A program made the translations under genes and the position numbers. Shown one piece after another: positions 45,228-52,964 of a stretch of 64,000 nt of DNA. This stretch comes from Ruminococcus sp. (lineage in GTDB: Bacteria; Bacillota; Clostridia; Oscillospirales; Ruminococcaceae): contig JAIDQQ010000020.1 of NCBI GenBank assembly GCA_029062165.1, positions 82,243 through 146,242 of the forward strand. The letters run 5' to 3'. Below the pieces are notes generated by a model. The model did not search any database and had not been told where the DNA came from. It saw nothing but the letters and a program-made list of their open reading frames with translations. Position 1 is the stretch's first letter, and the number at the start of each line of letters is the position of its first letter.

Positions 45228-45260
45228 ATGATTTTATAATGATTTCATTGTGATTTCATA
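45228..45260 (-). promoter_or_regulatory. Three 11-bp direct repeats, possible response-regulator operator
   Basis: ATGATTTTATA, ATGATTTCATT and GTGATTTCATA run without gaps just upstream of the -35 box of the ABC gene. An 11-bp period puts them on one face of the helix, as with OmpR/PhoB-type activator sites. Confidence 0.5.
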
Positions 45261-45287
45261 ACAGGGTTAAATAAATTCATGAAAAAA

Positions 45288-45317
45288 ACATCTCCGTATA
45301 TTTCAACGGAGATTTAA
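45288..45317 (-). terminator. Terminator after prs
   Basis: ATCTCCGT/ACGGAGAT with an 8-nt loop is followed by a T-run on the minus strand. Confidence 0.75.
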
Positions 45318-45333
45318 ATTAATTATGAATTAT

Positions 45334-46467
45334 TTATTTCATACCATACTTACGGAGCAGGTTTTGAATTTTTTCGTGAGGGTCAATAATATTGCTGATA
45401 GAAACATCATGATTGATAGCTTCAATGAAATAAGCTATGTATTTTGAGACGTCGACTTCATGGAACCACGGACGACTTAATAATTCCGGTGTTCTGTAAG
45501 TAAGATTAGTACCGAAAACGCCGTCAATGTAGCCGTCATTGTAAGCCTTGTCGAATTTATCGAGACCGTTAGTAAAGATAGCATAAGTAGCATAAGTAAA
45601 GATTCTGCCTGCTTTCTTTTCCTTGAGAGCGTAAGCTAAGTCAAGCATGGATTCTCCGGAGGAAATAATGTCGTCAGCTACAAAAACGTCCTTACCCTCA
45701 ACGGAGTTACCAAGATATTCGTGTGCGACAATAGGATTTCTGCCGTTGACAATAGTAGAATAGTCACGACGTTTATAGAACATACCCATTTCCACGCCAA
45801 GAACGGAAGCATAGTACATATTTCTGTTTAAAGCACCTTCGTCGGGACTTACAATCATGAACTTGTCCTTAGAGAAGTCAATGTCTTTAATGTCTCTTAA
45901 CATAGTCTTTAATACCTGATAAGTCGGCATAACGTTATCAAAGCCCATAAGCGGAACGGCATTCTGAACACGAGGGTCATGAGCGTCGAAAGTGACGATA
46001 TTGGAAACTCCCATAGCTTCAAGTTCCTGTAAAGCACAGGCACAGTCAAGCGATTCCCGATAACTTCTTCTGTGCTGACGTCCGCCATAAAGATTAGGCA
46101 TAATTACGGTAATGCGGTGTGCCTTACCGCTTGCGGACTGGATAATTCTCTTGAGGTCTTGGAAGTGGTCATCAGGAGACATAGCATTCTGCATACCGAA
46201 GTAATTATACTTTATGTTGTAGTTGCCGACGTCTACAATAATGAAGAGGTCTTTACCCCTTACGGTAGATTTTATAAGACCTTTAGCGTCACCGGAAGAA
46301 AAACGAGGGCATTCGCATTCAACGAGGAAAGTATCTGTAGCATTATCATGCCAATGAATAAGATAATCATTGATTTTGTCGCCAAGTTCCCTGACACTTT
46401 CCATAGCGATAACGCCAATCGGAGCGACATTCGGCTGACTGAATAAATTTTCACTTGAAGCTGTCAT
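45334..46467 (-). CDS. prs: Ribose-phosphate pyrophosphokinase
   Basis: 377 aa, longer than the usual 315. The PRPP loop is VFVADDIISSGESMLD, and the catalytic-flexible-loop region is IMPNLYGGRQHRRSYRES. The N-terminal 60 residues and C-terminal PHEKIQNLLRKYG are extra; this long form occurs in several gut Clostridia. It makes PRPP for nucleotide, His and Trp synthesis. It follows ppa in the same transcript after 29 bp. Confidence 0.88.
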   Translation of the reverse strand: MTASSENLFSQPNVAPIGVIAMESVRELGDKINDYLIHWHDNATDTFLVECECPRFSSGDAKGLIKSTVRGKDLFIIVDVGNYNIKYNYFGMQNAMSPDDHFQDLKRIIQSASGKAHRITVIMPNLYGGRQHRRSYRESLDCACALQELEAMGVSNIVTFDAHDPRVQNAVPLMGFDNVMPTYQVLKTMLRDIKDIDFSKDKFMIVSPDEGALNRNMYYASVLGVEMGMFYKRRDYSTIVNGRNPIVAHEYLGNSVEGKDVFVADDIISSGESMLDLAYALKEKKAGRIFTYATYAIFTNGLDKFDKAYNDGYIDGVFGTNLTYRTPELLSRPWFHEVDVSKYIAYFIEAINHDVSISNIIDPHEKIQNLLRKYGMK

Positions 46468-46496
46468 AAAAAATAAAATCCTTTCACAATAAATTT

Positions 46497-47027
46497 TTAC
46501 TTACAGAAATTTTCGATATATCTTTCAATATCTTCGGAGATGATACGCTTTGCGGAGTCGGCATTTTCGACTTCATTCACAGCGGTTGCCTTGTGTTCAA
46601 GTTCCTTGTAAACGGTGAAGAAGTGGCTCATTTCGTCGAAGATATGTTTAGGAATCTGGTCAATGTCCTTGTAGATGTTGTAGTTAGGGTCATCGAACGG
46701 AATAGCAATAATTTTATCGTCGTGATGACCGTTATCAAGCATACGGATAACGCCTACAGGATAGCATTTCACAAGGGTAAGGGGGATAAGTTTTTCAGAA
46801 CACAGTACAAGAACGTCAAGGGGGTCAAGGTCTTCGGAGTAGGTACGGGGTATAAAACCGTAATTTGCGGGATAATGCGTTGAAGTATGAAGAATCCTGT
46901 CCATTTTTATGAGACCTGTATCTTTATCGAGTTCGTATTTTATTTTACTGCCCTTGCTTATTTCTATGACAGCATAGAAATTTTCGGGAGTAATTCTTTT
47001 CGGGCTTATTTTGTGCCAGATATTCAT
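46497..47027 (-). CDS. ppa: Soluble inorganic pyrophosphatase, family I
   Basis: 176 aa. Active-site residues: SKIKYELDKDTG, HYPANYGFIP, the metal aspartates in SEDLDPLDVLVL, and DDKIIAIPFDDP. It hydrolyses PPi released by biosynthetic reactions. Co-transcription with prs links PPi removal to nucleotide synthesis. Confidence 0.92.
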   Translation of the reverse strand: MNIWHKISPKRITPENFYAVIEISKGSKIKYELDKDTGLIKMDRILHTSTHYPANYGFIPRTYSEDLDPLDVLVLCSEKLIPLTLVKCYPVGVIRMLDNGHHDDKIIAIPFDDPNYNIYKDIDQIPKHIFDEMSHFFTVYKELEHKATAVNEVENADSAKRIISEDIERYIENFCK

Positions 47028-47102
47028 TTTATTACCTCCACTTCATTGATAATTAAAAATTAAGAATGCATAATTATGAATTATAAATTCTACATTAATT
47101 AT

Positions 47103-47130
47103 AGTATAGCATTTTTTCATGATTTGTCAA
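47103..47130 (-). promoter_or_regulatory. Promoter of the ppa-prs operon
   Basis: TTGACA and TATACT on the minus strand are 16 bp apart. Between it and the ATG lies a copy of the dispersed AT palindrome (47053-47090), which would be transcribed into the leader. Confidence 0.55.
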
Positions 47131-47267
47131 TAACGCCGTGAAATTTCGTCAATTTGATGTAAAATATCAGGAATTACTGCAAAACTTTCACAATAATATT
47201 ACCTGTAAGCACTTAATTGTTAAGAAAATATTAACCGGTTATATAATTAATATATTAATAATTTCTA

Positions 47268-47296
47268 TTGATTTTTTCCGGAAACTACTGTACAAT
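47268..47296 (+). promoter_or_regulatory. Promoter of the GGDEF gene
   Basis: TTGATT and TACAAT are 17 bp apart, 32 bp before the chosen ATG. Confidence 0.5.
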
Positions 47297-47328
47297 ATAC
47301 ATATAGATTTTTTTAGGAGATGAAACAA

Positions 47329-49260
47329 ATGCCTGTTTACAGAGTTGCCGTAATTATTGCCGGAATAGACCAGAGTTACCAGAGCGAAATACTTAACGGA
47401 ATATCAGAATATGCCGGAGAGTGTTCAATAAATGTAGAAGCTTTTATATCGTTCATAGGGTCAATGGGCAATCCTGTACATGATACCGGAGAATTTAATA
47501 TATTCAATCTGCCTGATTTCAGCAATTACGACGGAGCAATACTTCTTACAAATACTATAGATTATCCGCCTGTTGTAGATAATATAATAAGCCGGATAAA
47601 ATCGGCAGGTATACCGGCGGTAAGCATTGATAACGACGTGCCGGAACTCTACCATATAGGCATAGACAATAAAAAAGCTATGCGGAAAATAACGGAACAT
47701 CTTATAAAAGAACATAATTTCAGGAAATTCAGTTATATATCCGGACCGGCAGACAATCCGGAAAGTGCGGACAGACTGGAATCTTTTCGGGAAGTGCTTA
47801 GTGAAAACGGTATAGAAATAGACGAAAATAATATATATTACGGCGATTTCCGTTCACCGTCGGGGAAGAACGGAGCTGAATATTTCCTGAAACAATGGAA
47901 AGAACTTCCGGACGCCGTCATATGTGCAAATGACGTAATGGCTACTACTGCTATAAACCGTCTCATTGAAGCCGGTTACAGAGTGCCGGAAGATATAGCG
48001 GTAACAGGTTTTGACAATACATATAATACGAATAATTACCAGATAGAAATAACTTCCGTTAAGAGACCGTTACGCTATTCCGGCAGACTTGCCTGTGAGA
48101 CGCTTTACAGACATTTTACAAATCAGGAGCAGGCACGGAGTATAACACTTGAGATGTCGCCACATTTTACGGAAAGCTGTGGTTGTACACCGAAAACGTC
48201 AATAGACCTGAATATTTTCAGACAGTTTAATTATACGAACTATATACGGTTTGAGAAGACACAAAATTATATGACAATGTTCAATCACCTGTCATGCGTG
48301 CTGTTGGGATGTAATACGTATGAGGAGTATATAAATTCGCTGAAATATTTTGTAGAGGAGATACAACCGGAGGAATTTTATTTTTGTCTGTGCGAGAACT
48401 GGAATGCGGAATCGCTTACAGATGAGAATGCATATCAGGAGAGTGAAAATGCCCCGATACCGTCAGACTATACAGAAAATATCCTTGTACCGATAGCCTA
48501 CAGACAGGGAATATTTTACGAAGAGACGGTAATCAGAAAAAGTGAAATTCTGCCACCAGTTGCGAAAGTAAATAAATCAGGAAGATTTTACTATCTTGTA
48601 CCGCTACATTTCGGTACGAGATGTTTAGGGTATATGGCGATAATGAATCCGAGAATAAATATACATAATTCGATGTTTGAGACGTTATGTATAAGTATAA
48701 GTAATTCGTTGGAAAATATCCGTAAGCTGATGTGTCTGAATACGGCGGTAAAGCATTTGCGGAAGCTATACGCACAGGACACCTTATGCAGAATATATAA
48801 CCGTAACGGATTTGTAAATGCCACACGGGAAGTATATAATGAATGTATAGCCGAAAGACGTGATATAATGCTGATGTTTATAGACCTTGACGGACTTAAG
48901 ATAATAAACGATACATTCGGGCATGATGTCGGAGACGTAGCGATATGTAACATAGCGGACGTAATCAGGGTATCGTGTAATAAGGACGAAGTATACTGTC
49001 GGTTTGGTGGGGACGAGTTCATAGTTTTCGGAGCAGGTTACGGAGAATATGACGCCATGAAACTCACACGCCGTATAGAAGAGAACATAAAGAAGATAAA
49101 CGACACTGAAATTTATCCGTTTGAACTGAATGCAAGTACGGGATATATAATAGCAAAGCCGTCACCGCATGAAGATATATTTCATTTTGTCACGGAGGCG
49201 GACAAAGTAATGTATAAGCAGAAACGTCGGAAGAAATTATCAAAATATCTGAAATCATAA
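47329..49260 (+). CDS. Sugar-binding-like sensor with GGDEF diguanylate cyclase domain
   Basis: 643 aa from the ATG at 47329 (AGGAG 9 bp upstream; the in-frame ATG at 47320 abuts that site). Residues 5-285 are a LacI/RbsB-type periplasmic-binding fold, including GIDNKKAMRKITEHLI and DAVICANDVMATTAI, without helix-turn-helix or signal peptide, so it sits in the cytoplasm. A region of about 180 residues, perhaps GAF-like, follows. The GGDEF domain is at about 480-640 with an intact FGGDEFIVFGAGYG motif. It is predicted to make cyclic di-GMP in response to an intracellular sugar or similar ligand. Confidence 0.85.
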   Translation: MPVYRVAVIIAGIDQSYQSEILNGISEYAGECSINVEAFISFIGSMGNPVHDTGEFNIFNLPDFSNYDGAILLTNTIDYPPVVDNIISRIKSAGIPAVSIDNDVPELYHIGIDNKKAMRKITEHLIKEHNFRKFSYISGPADNPESADRLESFREVLSENGIEIDENNIYYGDFRSPSGKNGAEYFLKQWKELPDAVICANDVMATTAINRLIEAGYRVPEDIAVTGFDNTYNTNNYQIEITSVKRPLRYSGRLACETLYRHFTNQEQARSITLEMSPHFTESCGCTPKTSIDLNIFRQFNYTNYIRFEKTQNYMTMFNHLSCVLLGCNTYEEYINSLKYFVEEIQPEEFYFCLCENWNAESLTDENAYQESENAPIPSDYTENILVPIAYRQGIFYEETVIRKSEILPPVAKVNKSGRFYYLVPLHFGTRCLGYMAIMNPRINIHNSMFETLCISISNSLENIRKLMCLNTAVKHLRKLYAQDTLCRIYNRNGFVNATREVYNECIAERRDIMLMFIDLDGLKIINDTFGHDVGDVAICNIADVIRVSCNKDEVYCRFGGDEFIVFGAGYGEYDAMKLTRRIEENIKKINDTEIYPFELNASTGYIIAKPSPHEDIFHFVTEADKVMYKQKRRKKLSKYLKS

Positions 49261-49261
49261 A

Positions 49262-49288
49262 AAGGGACTGTTTTTTATACAGTCCCAT
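49262..49288 (-). terminator. Terminator beyond the dCMP deaminase repeats
   Basis: GGGACTGT/ACAGTCCC with an 8-nt loop is followed by TTTTT on the minus strand. The dCMP deaminase transcript must cross both repeat copies to reach it. Confidence 0.65.
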
Positions 49289-49302
49289 AAATTTATAGCG
49301 GA

Positions 49303-49746
49303 AGAAAAATATTTCTGTCCGATTTAACGTACTCCCCGACTACAACACCGCATTTCCGGAACATAAATTCAAAAGCGGTCACACCGTCAGTACCGGCATA
49401 TTGTTATCAGGAATAAAGCGTGATATATATAATACTGATACGGAGCAGGTAATTAAAAGTTACAACGAAAGAGAAATATTTCTGTCCGATTTAACGTACT
49501 CCCCGACTACAACACCGCATTTCCGGAACATAAATTCAAAAGCGGTCACACCGTCAGTACCGGCATATTGTTATCAGGAATAAAGCGTGATATATATAAT
49601 ACTGATACGGAGCAGGTAATTAAAAGTTACAACGAAAGAGAAATATTTCTGTCCGATTTAACGTACTCCCCGACTACAACACCGCATTTCCGGAACATAA
49701 ATTCAGAAGCGGTCACACCGTCAGTACCGACATATTTGTTATCGTA
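49303..49746. repeat. 167-bp tandem repeats derived from the dCMP deaminase 3' end
   Basis: The block containing ATTTCTGTCC, TTAACGTACTCC and CACCGCATTTCCGG occurs three times with a period of 167 bp (blocks end at 49320, 49487 and 49654). The right-hand copy is the real 3' end of the deaminase gene. The two left copies also contain a segment like gene positions 49795-49815, joined after a deletion, and each carries a GGAGCAGGT motif (49442-49450 and 49609-49617). Confidence 0.85.
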
Positions 49747-50109
49747 ATATACAACACGTTTAATGCCGGATTGAATAATAGCTTTAGCACACTCATTACA
49801 GGGATAAAGCGTGACATACAGGGTACAGCCGTTCAGGGAGACAGCATTACTGTTAAGTATGGCATTAAGTTCAGCATGACACACATAGGGATATTTAGTA
49901 TCAAGAGGGGAATCCGCCTGACGTTCCCATGGCATATCATCATCATTGCAACCTCTGGGCATACCGTTATAGCCGACAGCGACTATTTTATTTTCGGGAT
50001 TGACGATACAAGCACCTACTTGTGTGGAATTGTCTTTGCTTCTTTGGGCGGAAAGTAAAGCAACGCCCATAAAATACTCATCCCAGCCGATATAATCAGT
50101 TCTTTTCAT
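49627..50109 (-). CDS. dCMP deaminase
   Basis: 160 aa. Zinc motifs CHAELNAI and [11 protein letters not shown], plus [11 protein letters not shown] and the C-terminal [18 protein letters not shown], match the deoxycytidylate deaminase group that supplies dUMP for thymidylate synthesis. It starts with AGGAG 7 bp upstream. Its 3' 120 bp are duplicated twice downstream. It is the second gene after a small protein gene. Confidence 0.92.
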   Translation of the reverse strand: MKRTDYIGWDEYFMGVALLSAQRSKDNSTQVGACIVNPENKIVAVGYNGMPRGCNDDDMPWERQADSPLDTKYPYVCHAELNAILNSNAVSLNGCTLYVTLYPCNECAKAIIQSGIKRVVYYDNKYVGTDGVTASEFMFRKCGVVVGEYVKSDRNISLSL

Positions 50110-50131
50110 AGAAAAACTCCTTTACAGAAAA

Positions 50132-50335
50132 TTATTTAATGCCGTATTTCCGATAAAATTCGGATATATCGTCATCATTCCGGACAAGTTCAGCGTACAT
50201 CAGTTTTTTTGAAGATTTATCATAAAAACCTATAATTTTTTCGCCGGTACATATACTTGCTTCAATTTTGATGTCGTCGATTGTGAAGCCGTCCGGAATT
50301 GACAAAACTTTTTTATTTTTGCGGAATAGATTCAT
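50132..50335 (-). CDS. Small protein of unknown function, 67 aa
   Basis: It runs from the ATG at 50333-50335, with GAGG 9 bp upstream. It is a soluble peptide of mixed alpha/beta character (SIPDGFTIDDIKIEASICTG, then GFYDKSSKKLMYAELVRND). Its promoter is good and the dCMP deaminase gene follows 22 bp later, so it is likely real. I do not recognise the family. Confidence 0.6.
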   Translation of the reverse strand: MNLFRKNKKVLSIPDGFTIDDIKIEASICTGEKIIGFYDKSSKKLMYAELVRNDDDISEFYRKYGIK

Positions 50336-50354
50336 ATACACACACCTCAAAGAC

Positions 50355-50383
50355 ATTATAACATATTTTTAATCATATTGCAA
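50355..50383 (-). promoter_or_regulatory. Promoter of the small protein-dCMP deaminase operon
   Basis: TTGCAA and TATAAT on the minus strand are 17 bp apart. Confidence 0.65.
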
Positions 50384-50399
50384 TGCTTTACAGAAAAAT

Positions 50400-50890
50400 A
50401 ATATACGAAACGCAAATAAATTAAAAACTTAATTAAAATATTTTATTGCTGTAAATTAACATACTAAATACAAAAAAATGAAAAAAACCGGTAAAAACCG
50501 GATAAAGCCGGTAGAAGCCTGAATACAGCGGAAAACCGTAGGGATAACTTTCTTATGATTCCTGTACACTGCCGGAAATGTGAAAATTATCTGCCGTCAA
50601 AAACCGGTTTTCAGACCGTTTCGGCAATTCTTTTATTTCATCGGAATTACCGTTTATGACGTGTTTTCAACGTTTACATTCTGTATATTTTTCCCTGTAA
50701 TCAGCCGTTTTTCCGTGTAAACACTTTTTATACTTATCGTATAATTTCACGAAATATGAGGTTCGGAAGTCCGGAACTTTTTTAAATTCGGATGGGAACT
50801 ACTTCCTATCCGTTTACAAAATAAAAATGTCCCCCTCTGGAGACTACAAATACAGTGCCTTCGCACTGTGGTTTTTAATTATACATTTTG
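50400..50890. other. Host-prophage boundary region without genes
   Basis: No open frame has coding character. I see CCGG-containing short repeats (50490-50515), an inverted repeat TTATAC/GTATAA (50728-50744), a terminator-like hairpin with T-run near 50760-50785, and a CAGTGC-CTTC-GCACTG hairpin followed by GGTTTTT near 50850-50880. One of these may mark the left prophage end, but no attachment-site repeat can be defined from one end alone. Confidence 0.45.
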
Positions 50891-50894
50891 TATA

Positions 50895-50923
50895 TTGACT
50901 TCAATCAAGTGATATGTTAAAAT
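50895..50923 (+). promoter_or_regulatory. Promoter of the first prophage gene
   Basis: TTGACT and TAAAAT are 17 bp apart, 21 bp before the ATG. Confidence 0.6.
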
Positions 50924-50944
50924 ATTTAAAAGGGGGTGCTTTTT

Positions 50945-51214
50945 ATGGTGGACATCGAAAAAATAGTCAGTTTTGAACAGCTCTCGGACGACAAAAAAGA
51001 ACTCGCAAATGTCATCGGGCTTGAACCTTATAAAAAACTTGTCCAGCACTACGGAGGAAGCTATATCTACATAAATAAGCCCGATACCGTCGTGCGAAAC
51101 GAACGAAATGAGGAAATCTGCCGGAAATTTACCGGCTCAAATTATTGCCAACTCGCTCAGGAATACCACCTGACTGAAAATCGAATCCGGTCTATTTTAC
51201 GGCAAAAACGCTGA
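50945..51214 (+). CDS. Mor-like transcription activator of the prophage
   Basis: 89 aa from the ATG at 50945 (GGGGG 9 bp upstream). The middle (LVQHYGGSYIYINKPDTVVR) and the C-terminal helix-turn-helix (NYCQLAQEYHLTENRIRSIL) match the Mor/C activator family of Mu-like phages. It probably switches on the late head and tail genes downstream, starting with the promoter at 51232. Confidence 0.75.
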   Translation: MVDIEKIVSFEQLSDDKKELANVIGLEPYKKLVQHYGGSYIYINKPDTVVRNERNEEICRKFTGSNYCQLAQEYHLTENRIRSILRQKR

Positions 51215-51231
51215 TTATTAAAACATTTTGC

Positions 51232-51287
51232 TTGACATATCAGGCTCACGGTGCTATACTAATTATACAATTAGTATAGCTTTTTTT
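51232..51287 (+). promoter_or_regulatory. Phage late promoter overlapped by a 12-bp palindrome
   Basis: TTGACA (51232-51237) and TATACT (51255-51260) are 17 bp apart. A perfect inverted repeat GCTATACTAATT/AATTAGTATAGC (51253-51280) covers the -10 box and start site, followed by seven T. It may be an operator or an early terminator. Confidence 0.6.
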
Positions 51288-51296
51288 GGAGGTAAA

Positions 51297-51530
51297 ATGA
51301 ATTTCACCTACTTAATTGAAGCGTTTCTGACGATTTCTGTCGCTATTTCAGGCATTTTTCTGAAGCGGACCATAGACGAACTCGCCCGTTGTCAGCGTGA
51401 TATCGAAAAAATCAAGGAGGATTACATCACGAAAGAGGATTTTTTCCGTGAACAAAGCGAAAACCGCCGGAAACTTGACCGAATTATGGATATTCTACTC
51501 GAAGTAAAAGGAGAGATTGGCAACGGATAA
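51297..51530 (+). CDS. Small phage membrane protein with coiled coil
   Basis: 77 aa from the ATG at 51297 (GGAGG upstream). One transmembrane segment (about 3-22), then a charged helix with heptad pattern (DELARCQRDIEKIKEDY, ENRRKLDRIMDILLEV). Such proteins occur near lysis or packaging genes; no function can be named. Confidence 0.6.
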   Translation: MNFTYLIEAFLTISVAISGIFLKRTIDELARCQRDIEKIKEDYITKEDFFREQSENRRKLDRIMDILLEVKGEIGNG

Positions 51531-51846
51531 ACAATTACTCAATAAACGCATTTTTGCCCGAAATTTCGCCGAAAATAACGGCTCTGTACTACGCACCGTG
51601 AACATTCTGAAAACTAAATACAATAAGTTAAAAAATTTACAATTCGCTCTGAACATGGAACAAAATGAAATCGAAAACAGCGTGAATTACCTGTTTGAAG
51701 CCGGTTATCTGCATCTCAGAAACGCCGAAACCAAGGCTCAAACCAGTCTCGCAGACGCCGATTTTGATTCCGTCGAGGGCAAGCTGACCGCTAAGGGCAT
51801 CCGACTTCTTGCCGGTGCCATAACTGATGAATGCGTGGATATATGA
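51517..51846 (+). CDS. Prophage protein of unknown function
   Basis: 109 aa starting at TTG, close to an AGGAG site, inside the end of the preceding gene. It is mostly helical and hydrophilic; the C-terminal half (KLTAKGIRLLAGAITDE) looks like a winged-helix or Mu gp26-type packaging-region protein. The placement just before the small-terminase-like gene supports a packaging role. Confidence 0.5.
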   Translation: MATDKQLLNKRIFARNFAENNGSVLRTVNILKTKYNKLKNLQFALNMEQNEIENSVNYLFEAGYLHLRNAETKAQTSLADADFDSVEGKLTAKGIRLLAGAITDECVDI

Positions 51847-52358
51847 AGAAAAATCGACATCATCCGACTATAAATAGACTGCCGTCGCATATCCGTGAAA
51901 CCGTCGACGAAATGATAAAATCCGATTTCACTTACAGCGAAATTGCCCAGTTTATCGGGGAAAACGGCACCAAAATTTCAATTTCAAGCGTTCAGCGTTA
52001 CGCCTCGGGGCTGAACGAAACTCTCGAAAATCTGAAAATGTCCCACGAAAATTTTAAAATGATTATGGCGGAATGCGAAAATTTCCGCAATCCTGACATC
52101 ACCGACGCTATCCTGATTCTGCTTCAAAATCAGATTTTAACCGCTATAAATAGCCAAAAATCCGACGTGGCAGGTCTGGAAAAACTCATCAAAAACACTG
52201 TTGCTCTAATTCGTGCGGTGGCTTTCAAAAAACAAATTGAAATCGATTCCGAGAAGATTTTTCAGGAATTTGATAACATGATTTTCGGGGCGTTATACGA
52301 CGAAAAACCCCAGCTTTACGCCGAAATCAAGCAGTTTATCGAGGAAAAAAGACAATGA
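51843..52358 (+). CDS. Small-terminase-like DNA-binding protein (DUF3486/Mu gp27-like)
   Basis: 171 aa from the ATG at 51843, coupled by ATGA overlap to the gene before. The N-terminus has RLPSHIRETVDEMI and a helix-turn-helix (FTYSEIAQFIGENGTKISIS, then SVQRYASGL), followed by a long helical region, as in Mu gp27-like proteins of packaging modules. It probably recognises phage DNA for the large terminase. Confidence 0.7.
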   Translation: MKKNRHHPTINRLPSHIRETVDEMIKSDFTYSEIAQFIGENGTKISISSVQRYASGLNETLENLKMSHENFKMIMAECENFRNPDITDAILILLQNQILTAINSQKSDVAGLEKLIKNTVALIRAVAFKKQIEIDSEKIFQEFDNMIFGALYDEKPQLYAEIKQFIEEKRQ

Positions 52359-52660
52359 AAATGTACGTGATTTTTGTTACTACCGGACGTGAAGTAAAAA
52401 TATACAGAGAGTTGAAAAAACGAGGGTTCAATGTCTTTCTGCCACAGGAAAATTGTACCGGAAAATCGGGAAAAACGTTCAAAAAAGTGGTTTTTCCTAA
52501 TTACCTCTTCCTGAAATGCAACATGACCAATGAAATTTACTGTCAAATCTGCCGTATACGGAATGTAAAATATTTCCTCGGATTCCATGCGGGCGGAGTG
52601 CCGTTCCTGTCTCGTCGAGAACAAAGAAACATCGAAAAATGGAGGAAAAATGAAGTCTGA
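52355..52660 (+). CDS. NusG N-terminal-domain (NGN) protein of the prophage
   Basis: 101 aa. The sequence MYVIFVTTGREVKIYRELKK, VVFPNYLFLKC and the RIRNVKYFLGF stretch fit the NGN fold of NusG, RfaH and LoaP; the KOW domain that normally follows is absent. It could bind RNA polymerase and act as a late antiterminator for the long structural operon. It lies in the middle of packaging genes, coupled by ATGA overlap. Confidence 0.65.
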   Translation: MKMYVIFVTTGREVKIYRELKKRGFNVFLPQENCTGKSGKTFKKVVFPNYLFLKCNMTNEIYCQICRIRNVKYFLGFHAGGVPFLSRREQRNIEKWRKNEV

Positions 52661-52964
52661 ACTAGATAAATTTATGACCAGAATTTCCGGATTTGAAAAG
52701 TTTCAGAAAGCCGATTATACAAATTGTAAATCTTTTTTTGAATCTTTTCTGAATACTCCTGACCCCGAACGACGACGGCAATTAGCTACGGAGTTTAAAA
52801 AACGTCATTCGGAACTCTACGATTTTGTGAAAAATAACCAGGATTTAATGTTGGCGGAACACGATATTTCCAAGCTGTCTGACGGCATTTTTCCCGAAAA
52901 TTCGGAAAAATCCAGCAATACAAACTTTTTTGAAATCATTCGGGATAAATTAAATGATTTATGA
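52650..52964 (+). CDS. Prophage protein of unknown function
   Basis: 104 aa from the ATG at 52650 (GGAGG 4-5 bp upstream). Helical and hydrophilic, with many Lys, Glu and Phe. It overlaps the NGN gene by 11 bp and the large terminase gene by 11 bp. No family recognised. Confidence 0.5.
   Translation: MKSELDKFMTRISGFEKFQKADYTNCKSFFESFLNTPDPERRRQLATEFKKRHSELYDFVKNNQDLMLAEHDISKLSDGIFPENSEKSSNTNFFEIIRDKLNDL

Noticed and set aside
50400..50890. Attachment site or integrase of the prophage
   Set aside because: No integrase-like frame and no tRNA gene are present, and only one end of the prophage is in the window.
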